A model generated the notes under the pieces. That model saw nothing but the letters and a program-made list of their open reading frames with translations, was not told the origin of the DNA and ran no database searches. This document shows, in pieces, positions 24,175 to 30,792 of a stretch of 30,926 bases of DNA (its first letter is position 1; each line of letters begins with the position of its first letter). The position numbers were made by a program, and so were the translations under genes. The stretch is taken from contig CAJJPX010000018.1 in assembly GCA_905193755.1 (NCBI GenBank), positions 1 to 30,926 on the forward strand. The letters run 5' to 3'. The DNA comes from an uncultured Clostridium sp. Its GTDB lineage: Bacteria; Bacillota_I; Bacilli_A; RF39; UBA660.

Positions 24175-26253
24175 ATGAAAAGGTTAAAAAAGATTGATTT
24201 TAAAAAAATAAAAAATTTAAATTTTAAAACTATATATAAGAAAGTAATTTCTAGTATTAAAAAGTATGCTTCAACTAATATATTGTTTTTGTCTTATATA
24301 GTTATATCTTTATTGATTGGATTTTTATTAAGAATATTTACTATAGGTACACCAATATATTTTAAAGCATTTTTATCTGATTTTATGGTTTCTTTATTGA
24401 TAGGTGCGTTTGGTTATTTATTTAAACCTAAGTATCAATTTAGTTATTTCTTTGTTTGGATATTATTTGCGACATTCTTAGCTATAGGAAATACTATTTA
24501 TTATCAATTTTATCAATCATTTTTATCAGTTAATTTAATATCTACTGCATCTATGCTTGGGGCAGTTGATGATTCTTTATATGATAAATTACATATTACT
24601 CAATTTTTATATATTGTATTTCCAATTATATTCTTTTTGATACATAGATTTCTTAGTAAGAAAAATTATTATTTTGAAGTAGAAAAGACTGAAAAAGGAA
24701 AGAAAAATTTTATATATTCAGTTGCTACTTCTGGAGTTATTATATGTTCTTTATTATTTACTTTAAATGCTACTGATACTAGTAGACTTGTTAAACAATG
24801 GAATAGAGAATGGTTAGTTCAAAAATTTGGTTTATATACTTATACTGCTAATGATTTAATTCAAAGTATACAACCTCATTTAAATACTTTATTTGGTTAT
24901 GATGAAGCTGCTCGTAAGTTTAGAAATTTCTATGCTTGTAAGTGGGAAGAAAAGAGTAGTTCTAATAAGTATACTAATGTATTTAAGGGTAAGAATGTTA
25001 TATTTATACATGCTGAGAGTATGCAAAACTTCTTAATTGGATTAAAGATAAATGGTAAAGAAGTTACACCTAACTTAAATAAGCTTGCTAGTGAAGGCAT
25101 TTATTTTGATAAATTTTATCCTCAAATAAGTGTTGGAACTAGTTCTGATACAGAGTTTACATTAAATACTGGTCTTATGCCTTCTAGTAGTGGTACAGTG
25201 TTTGTAAACTATTATAATAGAACTTATTATGCCCTTCCTAAGTATTTTAGTGAAATGGGTTATTATACATTTAGTGCTCATGCTAATAATGCTGATTATT
25301 GGAATCGTAAAACTATGCATCAAACACTTGGCTATAAGGATTTTTATGCTAAAGATAGTTATGTTGTACCAACTGATACTAATGATCCTAATTGGGTAGG
25401 GTTAGGACTATCTGATAAATCATTCTTTAACCAATTAATGCCAATACTTAAGAATATAAAAGAAAATAATAAGAAATTCTATGGCACAGTTATTACACTT
25501 TCTAATCATTCACCATTTAATGATTTAAAGAAATATGATCCATTTAATATAACTATGGATTATACATATACTGATGAGAATGGAGAAGAAAAGACTGGAA
25601 CAGCTAAATATTTAGAAGATACTTCTATGGGTAATTATATTAGAAGTGCTCATTATGCTGATGCTGCGTTAGGAGAATTTATACAGTTATTAAAAGATAA
25701 TGATTTAACTAAAGATACAATAATTATATTATATGGTGATCATGAAGCAAGACTTGCTAAGAAACAATTTAACTTATTATATAATTATGATCCTGTTACT
25801 GATGACATTAAGAGTGAAGATGATCCAACATTTGTATCTATGGAAAATTATAATTATGATTTACTTAAAAATACTCCATTAATTATGTGGAATGTTGATA
25901 AGAAATATAGAAGAACAGTTAGTCATGCGATGGGTATGTATGATGTACTTCCTACTATAGCAAACATGTTCGGATTTAAAGATAAATATGGTTTTGGACA
26001 TGATATATTTAGTAATAATGAAAAAATAGTAGTATTCCCAAATGGAAATGTACTTACTGATAAAGTATATTATAGTAACTTAAATGATGAATATGTAACA
26101 TTAAGTGATGAACCAATAGATAGTGATTACATTAGTAGAATAAAAGATTATGCTAATCAAATATTAGATGTTTCTAATGGAATAGTACTTCATGATTTAA
26201 TAAAGAATGAAGAAGATAAGATAGGAGCTTGCGAACGTGAAGAGAAAAAGTGA
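24175..26253 (+). CDS. ltaS: Lipoteichoic acid synthase (LtaS-type glycerol phosphotransferase)
   Basis: A polytopic enzyme that polymerises glycerol phosphate from phosphatidylglycerol onto a glycolipid anchor outside the membrane. It has 692 aa, with five membrane helices in 34-197 and then an external sulfatase-fold domain. Active-site features: E281 (FIHAESMQNF), nucleophile T322 (SVGTSSDTEF), substrate-site segment SAHANNADYWNRKT (367-380) and metal ligands D522-H523 (YGDHEARL), with TLSNHSPF near 441-448. All match LtaS. The last 17 nt overlap the next gene. Presence of LtaS implies lipoteichoic acid or a related polyglycerol-phosphate polymer and a Gram-positive type envelope. Confidence 0.94.
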   Translation: MKRLKKIDFKKIKNLNFKTIYKKVISSIKKYASTNILFLSYIVISLLIGFLLRIFTIGTPIYFKAFLSDFMVSLLIGAFGYLFKPKYQFSYFFVWILFATFLAIGNTIYYQFYQSFLSVNLISTASMLGAVDDSLYDKLHITQFLYIVFPIIFFLIHRFLSKKNYYFEVEKTEKGKKNFIYSVATSGVIICSLLFTLNATDTSRLVKQWNREWLVQKFGLYTYTANDLIQSIQPHLNTLFGYDEAARKFRNFYACKWEEKSSSNKYTNVFKGKNVIFIHAESMQNFLIGLKINGKEVTPNLNKLASEGIYFDKFYPQISVGTSSDTEFTLNTGLMPSSSGTVFVNYYNRTYYALPKYFSEMGYYTFSAHANNADYWNRKTMHQTLGYKDFYAKDSYVVPTDTNDPNWVGLGLSDKSFFNQLMPILKNIKENNKKFYGTVITLSNHSPFNDLKKYDPFNITMDYTYTDENGEEKTGTAKYLEDTSMGNYIRSAHYADAALGEFIQLLKDNDLTKDTIIILYGDHEARLAKKQFNLLYNYDPVTDDIKSEDDPTFVSMENYNYDLLKNTPLIMWNVDKKYRRTVSHAMGMYDVLPTIANMFGFKDKYGFGHDIFSNNEKIVVFPNGNVLTDKVYYSNLNDEYVTLSDEPIDSDYISRIKDYANQILDVSNGIVLHDLIKNEEDKIGACEREEKK

Positions 26254-26851
26254 TATAAAAGTAATATTATTATTTATAGTAGTTGGAGTGTTATTATTAG
26301 GTTTTTTAGGATATAGAATTAATAAAGATTTTTTAAGTAAAAGTACTAATAAAAAACAAATAGATTCTATAGATTTTTATGGTTATACTTTATCTAAGAG
26401 TGATACTGATTTATATAAAAGTACATTTAAAGAATTAAGTAAAGTATTAAATGAAAAACCTGTTAATATGAATGAGTATGCTAAAGCTATATCAAAACTA
26501 TTTATAATAGATTTATATTCTCTTGATAATAAACTTACTAGTACTGATATAGGTGGAGTAGAATTCTTACATAAAGACTTAAGAGAAAACTTTAAAGAAA
26601 ATATGGGATCAACATTATATAAGTTTGTAGAAAGTAATTTAGATAGTAAGAGAAAACAAGAGTTACCAATGGTAAAAGAGGTTAATGTAACCGACGTATT
26701 TGAAACTAAATATACTTATAATAAGAATGAATATCCTGCTTATTTAGTTACTGTTAACTGGACATATGAAAAAGATTTAGGATATCAAACAAGTACTAAA
26801 TTAACTATTATTAATGATAATGATATTCTATATATAGTTAAAGGAAATTAA
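26237..26851 (+). CDS. Membrane-anchored external protein coupled to ltaS
   Basis: A 204-aa protein with one N-terminal membrane helix (about 8-26, VILLFIVVGVLLLGFLGYR) and an external domain with a helix-rich first half and strands at the end (YPAYLVTVNWTYEK, KLTIINDNDILYIVKG), which recalls an NTF2/cystatin-like fold (inference). I do not recognise the family. The start is GTG 26237, supported by AGGAG (26223-26227) and by a 17-nt overlap with ltaS, so it is translated with LtaS and may act with it in polymer synthesis. A terminator directly follows the stop. Confidence 0.72.
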   Translation: MKRKSDIKVILLFIVVGVLLLGFLGYRINKDFLSKSTNKKQIDSIDFYGYTLSKSDTDLYKSTFKELSKVLNEKPVNMNEYAKAISKLFIIDLYSLDNKLTSTDIGGVEFLHKDLRENFKENMGSTLYKFVESNLDSKRKQELPMVKEVNVTDVFETKYTYNKNEYPAYLVTVNWTYEKDLGYQTSTKLTIINDNDILYIVKGN

Positions 26852-26872
26852 GACTAGAAATAGTCTTTTTTT
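26851..26872 (+). terminator. Intrinsic terminator after the ltaS operon
   Basis: AGACTA (26851-26856), GAAA tetraloop, TAGTCT (26861-26866) and T to 26872. It begins on the last base of the stop codon. Confidence 0.85.
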
Positions 26873-26874
26873 GT

Positions 26875-26883
26875 TGATATAAT
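26875..26883 (+). promoter_or_regulatory. Extended -10 promoter giving a leaderless mRNA
   Basis: TGA (26875-26877) and TATAAT (26878-26883), six bases (TGTGTT) before ATG 26890. The geometry is the same as at 5735-5750. There is no Shine-Dalgarno and no clear -35. Confidence 0.6.
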
Positions 26884-26889
26884 TGTGTT

Positions 26890-27243
26890 ATGAATATAGA
26901 TAATATAAAAAGTAAATTATTAAAGTGTTATAGTAGAGATTTGTGTTATCCTAAAGTACAAGATATGTGGAGTAGTAATAATAAATACTTTGGTATGTGT
27001 GCAATTACTGCTTTAGTTCTTAATGATTATTTTGGTGGTAGTATATGTAAAATACATGTTAAAGGTATTAGTCATTATTTTAATATAATAGATAGTAATA
27101 TAGTTGATTTAACTTCTAGTCAATTTAAGTGTGATGTGGATTATAGTAATTATGAAATTATTAGTAGAGACCTTTTATTAGATAATGATGACACTATGAG
27201 AAGATATATTTTATTAAAAGAAAAATTAAGTAGTAAATTATAA
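26890..27243 (+). CDS. YunG-like small protein
   Basis: A 117-aa soluble protein resembling the YunG family of Bacillota: SRDLCYPKVQDMW, then MCAITALVLNDYFGG, then GISHYFNII and VDLTSSQF. The conserved order Cys (in GMCAITAL), His (SHYFN), Asp/Asn (VDLTSSQF) looks like a papain-like or transglutaminase-like triad, but no function is established as far as I know. It lacks a signal peptide. The predicted transcript is leaderless. It is a single-gene unit between ltaS and the 27305 gene. Confidence 0.78.
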   Translation: MNIDNIKSKLLKCYSRDLCYPKVQDMWSSNNKYFGMCAITALVLNDYFGGSICKIHVKGISHYFNIIDSNIVDLTSSQFKCDVDYSNYEIISRDLLLDNDDTMRRYILLKEKLSSKL

Positions 27244-27251
27244 TGATTATA

Positions 27252-27279
27252 TTGAATAAAATATTTAATTTGATATAAT
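27252..27279 (+). promoter_or_regulatory. Promoter of the 27305 gene
   Basis: TTGAAT (27252-27257), 16-nt spacer ending TGA, TATAAT (27274-27279). AAGGAGG follows at 27293-27299. Confidence 0.75.
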
Positions 27280-27304
27280 TTATATAGATAATAAGGAGGA
27301 AAGT

Positions 27305-27889
27305 ATGGATAGTAAGAATAAACCATTAATAATAGGTGTTTCTTTAATAGCACTTGCTGTTGTTATGCTTGTTGTAATTATGTATGTAAGAGGTAGAGAT
27401 AATCAAAATAATACTTCTAAATTTAAGACTGCTCGTGATGTTAAGACTATGATAAAAAGTATATATAATGATTTAGGTGATACTTTACCAGCACTTGAAT
27501 TTCAAGGCATTAATGATAGTACTGAAGCATGGAAATATTATACAGGACTTAGTGATAGCAGTAATGTAGACTATATAGTTATAAGTGAACCACTTATGAA
27601 TGCTCAAGCATATAGTTTAGTTGTATTAAAAGTTAAAGATACTTCTAAAATAGAAAGTATGAAACAAGAAATGTATGATAATATTGATATGGCTAAATGG
27701 ATATGTGTAAGCGCTGATAAGATGTATATCACTAATAGTAATGATATAATATTTATGGTAATGGCAAGTGAAGATTGGGCTACTCCAGTATATAATAGTT
27801 TTAAAAAATATGTTAATAATAATATTGGAAAAGAATTAGTTAAGACTAATAGTGGTGATATAAATCTTCCAGGTGAAATGCCTAACTAA
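27305..27889 (+). CDS. Membrane-anchored DUF4358-like external protein
   Basis: A 194-aa protein with an N-terminal membrane helix (8-28, LIIGVSLIALAVVMLVVIMY) and an external alpha/beta domain. The series YIVISEPLMNAQAYSLVVLK, KDTSKIESMKQEM, then WICVSADKMYITNSNDIIFM follows the pattern of the DUF4358 family found in many gut Bacillota, usually as lipoproteins; here the anchor is a helix rather than a lipobox. Function of that family is not known to me. Very good Shine-Dalgarno and own promoter. Transcription into the acyltransferase gene is limited by the terminator at 27910. Confidence 0.68.
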   Translation: MDSKNKPLIIGVSLIALAVVMLVVIMYVRGRDNQNNTSKFKTARDVKTMIKSIYNDLGDTLPALEFQGINDSTEAWKYYTGLSDSSNVDYIVISEPLMNAQAYSLVVLKVKDTSKIESMKQEMYDNIDMAKWICVSADKMYITNSNDIIFMVMASEDWATPVYNSFKKYVNNNIGKELVKTNSGDINLPGEMPN

Positions 27890-27909
27890 GCCTGTTGCTT
27901 AAATAATAT

Positions 27910-27931
27910 GGCTCCTTAAAGGAGCTTTTTT
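27910..27931 (+). terminator. Terminator/attenuator before the acyltransferase gene
   Basis: GGCTCC (27910-27915), TTAAA loop, GGAGCT (27921-27926) then T to 27931. CTCCTT (27912-27917) can pair alternatively with the Shine-Dalgarno AAGGAG (27934-27939) of the next gene. No promoter is seen between the hairpin and that gene. Confidence 0.7.
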
Positions 27932-27945
27932 AAAAGGAGAAGATT

Positions 27946-29337
27946 ATGGTATTTGCAAGTATTACATTTTTATATTATTTTTTACCAATATTTTTAATTT
28001 TATATTTTATTGTGCCTAAAAAATATAAGAATATAGTGTTATTAGTTTTTAGTTTTATATTTTATTTTTATGGTGAACCTAAATATATATTACTAATGCT
28101 TATTGATGTATTCTTTGCATATTTTATGACGCTTAGTTTAGAAAAGAATAAGAGTAAAAGTTTACTTACAGTAATTATATTTTTTCATTTGTTATTACTT
28201 TGTATATTTAAATATTTTAATTTTATAATTAGTAATATCAATAGTATTTTTAGTAGTAATATAACACTTTTAAATATAGTTTTACCTATTGGGATAAGCT
28301 TTTATACTTTTCAAATAATAAGTTATGAAGTAGATGTATATAGAGGTAAAGTAAAAGCATCAAAGAATTTAATAGAGTTTATGACTTATGTATTCTTGTT
28401 TCCTCAATTAATTGCTGGACCTATTGTTAGATATGAAAGTGTAAATAAGAGTTTAAAATCAAGAAAAGTAAAATTTGAAGACTTTAGTAATGGTGTTAAT
28501 AGATTTATAATTGGTTTATTTAAGAAGGTAGTTATTGCGAATAATATAGGAGAGTTATGTAACACATTAGTTGGTAGTACAGAAGTATCTGTTTTATTAT
28601 ATTGGATACTTGGTATTAGTTATATGTTACAGATATATTTTGATTTTTCTGGATATAGTGATATTGCGATAGGTATTGGTAAGATGATTGGATTTAAGTT
28701 TCCAGAAAACTTTAATTATCCTTATATAGCTGATAGTGTTACTAATTTTTGGAGACGTTGGCATATGACACTAAGTAGTTGGTTTAAAGATTATGTATAT
28801 ATTCCACTTGGTGGAAACAGAGTAAGTACATTAAAACATATAAGAAATATATTTATAGTATGGATGCTTACTGGTCTATGGCATGGAGCTAGTTGGAATT
28901 TTATAATATGGGGTTTATACTTTGGAATAATACTTATAATTGAAAAGTATTTTCTTAATAAAGTATTAGAGAAATTACCTAAAGCAATTAGAATCATTTA
29001 TACTTCGTTTGTTGTTATGATTAGTTTTATAATATTTTCAAGTGAAGATTTGGGTAGTGCTCTTACTATTATAAAAGGATTATTTAGTTTTAAAAGTTTA
29101 GAATTTTCTAATAATTTTATACTTTATTATATAAGAAGCTATGTTGTTATATTAGTTATTGGTATAATACTTTGTACACCTTTATTAAAGAATGTAATAG
29201 AGAAGCTTAGAAAAAATGATATACTTAATAAAATAATTAATATAGTGGAAGTAATTGTTATTGTTTTAATACTTTTAGTTGTGACATCTATGCTTATTGA
29301 TAGTAGTTATAATCCATTTTTATATTTTAGGTTTTAA
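27946..29337 (+). CDS. MBOAT O-acyltransferase, AlgI/DltB-like
   Basis: A 463-aa polytopic membrane-bound O-acyltransferase that moves acyl groups across the membrane onto surface polymers. Hallmarks: LFPQLIAGPIVRY (151-163), IYFDFSGYSDIAIG (230-243), RRWHMTLSSWFKDYVYIPLG (270-289, with H273) and the catalytic His motif TGLWHGASW (309-317, H313). About ten hydrophobic segments. Length and motifs fit AlgI-type proteins more than DltB, and the next gene is a DHHW/AlgJ-like partner. A DltB-like D-alanylation role is less likely because no dltA, dltC or dltD is nearby. Its location after ltaS suggests acetylation of a surface glycan or of lipoteichoic acid (inference). Confidence 0.93.
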   Translation: MVFASITFLYYFLPIFLILYFIVPKKYKNIVLLVFSFIFYFYGEPKYILLMLIDVFFAYFMTLSLEKNKSKSLLTVIIFFHLLLLCIFKYFNFIISNINSIFSSNITLLNIVLPIGISFYTFQIISYEVDVYRGKVKASKNLIEFMTYVFLFPQLIAGPIVRYESVNKSLKSRKVKFEDFSNGVNRFIIGLFKKVVIANNIGELCNTLVGSTEVSVLLYWILGISYMLQIYFDFSGYSDIAIGIGKMIGFKFPENFNYPYIADSVTNFWRRWHMTLSSWFKDYVYIPLGGNRVSTLKHIRNIFIVWMLTGLWHGASWNFIIWGLYFGIILIIEKYFLNKVLEKLPKAIRIIYTSFVVMISFIIFSSEDLGSALTIIKGLFSFKSLEFSNNFILYYIRSYVVILVIGIILCTPLLKNVIEKLRKNDILNKIINIVEVIVIVLILLVVTSMLIDSSYNPFLYFRF

Positions 29338-29346
29338 GGAGGATGT

Positions 29347-30423
29347 ATGAGTAATAAATATAGAGATATAGTTATTAGTGTATTATTTGTATTAATTCTT
29401 TCGTTATTCTTTATTCTAAATATTTTTAAGAGTGACGATGAAGTATCATTAAGTGAAAGACGTAAACTTACGTTGATGCCTCATTTTAGTTTTAAAACAT
29501 TATTTAATGGAACGTATTTTAATGAGTTTGATAAATATACTACTGATCAATTTATATATAGAGATAGTTTTAGAACTTTAAAAGCAAAGATGGATATAAA
29601 TATAAAAGGTAATTATCATAATTTGTATATTAAAGATGATCATTTTATAGAGATGGAATATCCTTTAAATATGGATTCAGTAGATAATTTAATAAATAAA
29701 ATTAATTATATAAGAGATAATTATTTAAGTGAAAGTAATGTTTATTATTCTATAATACCAGATAAGAATTATTTTATAGATGATAATAATTTAAGAATAG
29801 ATTATCAATATTTAGAAGATTATATGTATAATAAATTGGACTTTAGATATATTGATATTTTTAATACTTTAGAGTTAGATGATTATTATAAGACTGATAG
29901 TCATTTTAAGATTGATAGAATAGATAATGTTGCTTCTAGATTACTAAGTGGTATGAATAATTATAATAGTATTAATTATGATGTAGAGAAGGTTGGTAGT
30001 TTTGATGGAGTTTATAAGTCTCGCGTCCCTATAAGTACTAGAAGTGATGAATTAAATATTATAAAGAATGATAGTATCAATAATAGTTTAGTATATGACT
30101 ATAGTAAGAATAGTTATATAAGTTTTTATGATATGGATAAACTTAGAGAGAGTGACAAATATGAAATGTATTTGGGTGGTAGTACTCCTTTGGTAAGTAT
30201 TTATAATGATCTTTCTGATAATGATAGAGAATTAATAATATTTAGAGATAGTTTTGGTAGTAGTTTAGCTCCGTTATTAGTTTCATCATATAAAACTATT
30301 ACTTTAGTTGATACTAGATATATGAGTCCTAAAATACTGGGTAATTATATTGATTTTGATAATAAAGATGTACTATTTATTTATAATACTTCTATAATAA
30401 ATAACAGTTATAGTTTGAAGTAA
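29347..30423 (+). CDS. DHHW/AlgJ-X-like surface acetyltransferase partner
   Basis: A 358-aa protein with a single N-terminal membrane helix (9-27) and an external SGNH-like domain, typical partner of AlgI-type MBOAT proteins that completes O-acetyl transfer outside the cell. Visible: SLSERRKLTLMPHFS (34-48, common near the start of DHHW proteins), YYKTDSHFK (180-188) where the family usually has TDHHW, and FRDSFGSSL (299-307) with the putative nucleophile S302. The D-S-H-F variant keeps the Asp and one His. Behind AAGGAGG (29336-29342), 9 nt after the MBOAT stop, so one operon. No clear plus-strand terminator directly follows; the hairpin at 30538-30565 could serve. Confidence 0.86.
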   Translation: MSNKYRDIVISVLFVLILSLFFILNIFKSDDEVSLSERRKLTLMPHFSFKTLFNGTYFNEFDKYTTDQFIYRDSFRTLKAKMDINIKGNYHNLYIKDDHFIEMEYPLNMDSVDNLINKINYIRDNYLSESNVYYSIIPDKNYFIDDNNLRIDYQYLEDYMYNKLDFRYIDIFNTLELDDYYKTDSHFKIDRIDNVASRLLSGMNNYNSINYDVEKVGSFDGVYKSRVPISTRSDELNIIKNDSINNSLVYDYSKNSYISFYDMDKLRESDKYEMYLGGSTPLVSIYNDLSDNDRELIIFRDSFGSSLAPLLVSSYKTITLVDTRYMSPKILGNYIDFDNKDVLFIYNTSIINNSYSLK

Positions 30424-30450
30424 AGATATTTACTTAAGATGTGAATTTAT

Positions 30451-30479
30451 AAAAAATAATTTACTAAAAAATTAAATTA
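30451..30479 (-). terminator. Possible minus-strand terminator of the toxin mRNA
   Basis: On the minus strand TAATTTA (30479-30473), 9-nt loop, TAAATTA (30463-30457), followed by six T (30456-30451). The stem is only A-T pairs, so it is weak. If used, the toxin transcript is about 310 nt and covers the whole plus-strand RNA. Confidence 0.4.
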
Positions 30480-30488
30480 TGGTATATT
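30460..30488 (+). promoter_or_regulatory. Promoter of the candidate antitoxin RNA
   Basis: TTTACT (30460-30465), 17-nt spacer, TATATT (30483-30488). Expected +1 near 30495, at the beginning of the left inverted-repeat arm. Confidence 0.55.
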
Positions 30489-30491
30489 ATT

Positions 30492-30527
30492 GTTAGTGAA
30501 GTGCTTGACCCCCTGGTTAGGTACCAC
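30492..30527 (+). repeat. Left arm of inverted repeat flanking the toxin cassette
   Basis: Contains GAAGTGCTTG (30498-30507) and TTAGGTACCAC (30517-30527), separated by 9 nt rich in C. Both blocks recur in inverse orientation at 30736-30763. It forms the first ~33 nt of the plus-strand RNA. GC content is far above the surrounding sequence. Confidence 0.8.
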
Positions 30528-30565
30528 GAAATTGCGGAACCTAACTACGAGTGAGTTAGGTTTTT
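30495..30565 (+). ncRNA. Candidate antitoxin small RNA (~71 nt)
   Basis: A region without ORFs, bounded by a promoter (30460-30488) and an intrinsic terminator (30538-30565). It is transcribed towards, and would be fully complementary to, the 3' part of the minus-strand toxin transcript. Its first ~33 nt repeat the 5' end of that transcript. An alternative stem GTTAGGT (30516-30522) with ACCTAAC (30539-30545) competes with the terminator stem. It resembles the antisense RNAs of type I toxin-antitoxin loci in layout. I recognise no named RNA family. Confidence 0.55.
30538..30565 (+). terminator. Terminator of the plus-strand small RNA
   Basis: AACCTAACT (30538-30546), 7-nt loop ACGAGTG, AGTTAGGTT (30554-30562), T to 30565. 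Nine base pairs. It may also stop read-through from the DHHW gene. Confidence 0.8.
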
Positions 30566-30576
30566 ATATGTCATAT

Positions 30577-30645
30577 CTAGTTGAAGACGATTAGCAAGAT
30601 TATGATAATTAACAATATCACAATAAGTAAGTCTTTCTTATCCAT
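30577..30645 (-). CDS. 22-aa hydrophobic peptide, candidate type I toxin
   Basis: ATG at 30645-30643, TAG at 30579-30577. The peptide starts MDKKD and continues with an unbroken hydrophobic stretch (LLIVILLIIIILLIVF, residues 6-21) ending in Asn. This is the typical make-up of membrane-acting type I toxins such as Ibs, although sequence identity to any known toxin is not claimed. A consensus Shine-Dalgarno GGAGG (30656-30652) is correctly spaced. It overlaps the stop of the upstream leader ORF by one base (TAATG) and its ribosome site lies in a hairpin, both suggesting tight translational control. It was found by reading the minus strand, since it is too short for ordinary gene calling. Confidence 0.65.
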   Translation of the reverse strand: MDKKDLLIVILLIIIILLIVFN

Positions 30646-30710
30646 TAGCTACCTCCATTAAAATTGAAGGTAGTTTTATGATCTAAGAATTTCAACAAAT
30701 GATTTGTCAT
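30645..30710 (-). CDS. 21-aa leader ORF translationally coupled to the toxin
   Basis: ATG at 30710-30708 behind GGAGGTGG (30723-30716), stop TAA at 30647-30645 sharing its last A with the toxin ATG. The product begins MTNHLLKFLDHK and ends NFNGGS, is polar and has no likely function of its own. Its translation would unfold the hairpin that hides the toxin's ribosome site, much as mok couples to hok. Alternatively it is a short protein of an unrelated kind; the exact TAATG junction and strong ribosome site argue that it is translated. Confidence 0.55.
   Translation of the reverse strand: MTNHLLKFLDHKTTFNFNGGS
30649..30673 (-). promoter_or_regulatory. Hairpin hiding the toxin Shine-Dalgarno
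   Basis: In the minus-strand RNA CUACCUUC (30673-30666) pairs with GGAGGUAG (30656-30649), 8 bp with one U-G pair, around a 9-nt loop. The 3' strand is the toxin ribosome binding site. Confidence 0.6.
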
Positions 30711-30714
30711 AAAG

Positions 30715-30740
30715 ACCACCTCCATAAATATAAAGGTGGT
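30715..30740 (-). promoter_or_regulatory. Hairpin hiding the leader-ORF Shine-Dalgarno
   Basis: In the minus-strand RNA ACCACCU (30740-30734) pairs with AGGUGGU (30721-30715), 7 bp. It hides the leader ribosome site. Its 5' strand overlaps the right inverted-repeat arm, so it would compete with pairing of the mRNA ends. Confidence 0.6.
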
Positions 30741-30763
30741 ACCTAAACAAGCACTTCGTTAAC
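30736..30763 (-). repeat. Right arm of inverted repeat; predicted 5' end of toxin mRNA
   Basis: On the minus strand GTTAAC, GAAGTGCTTG (30758 region) and TTAGGTACCAC follow in the same order as in the left arm at 30492-30527, without the C-rich 8-nt insert. Confidence 0.8.
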
Positions 30764-30792
30764 ACCTTAACATAATAAGAAAATGATGTCAA
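30764..30792 (-). promoter_or_regulatory. Promoter of the toxin mRNA
   Basis: On the minus strand perfect TTGACA (30792-30787), 17-nt spacer, TAAGGT (30769-30764). An overlapping option is TTGCAC (30800-30795), 17 nt, TATTAT (30777-30772). Either puts +1 between 30757 and 30765, at the right repeat arm. The rest of the window (30801-30926) is AT-rich with nothing I can support. Confidence 0.6.

Noticed and set aside
27946..29337. DltB of a D-alanylation operon
   Set aside because: No dltA, dltC or dltD neighbours, and the following gene is of the DHHW/AlgJ type, which fits an AlgI-like O-acetyltransferase.
30492..30763. Inverted repeat arms as terminal repeats of a small mobile element (MITE-like)
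   Set aside because: No flanking target duplication is visible, no transposase is present, and the arms coincide with two predicted transcription starts, which fits an RNA-based control locus better. It cannot be fully excluded without copies elsewhere in the genome.
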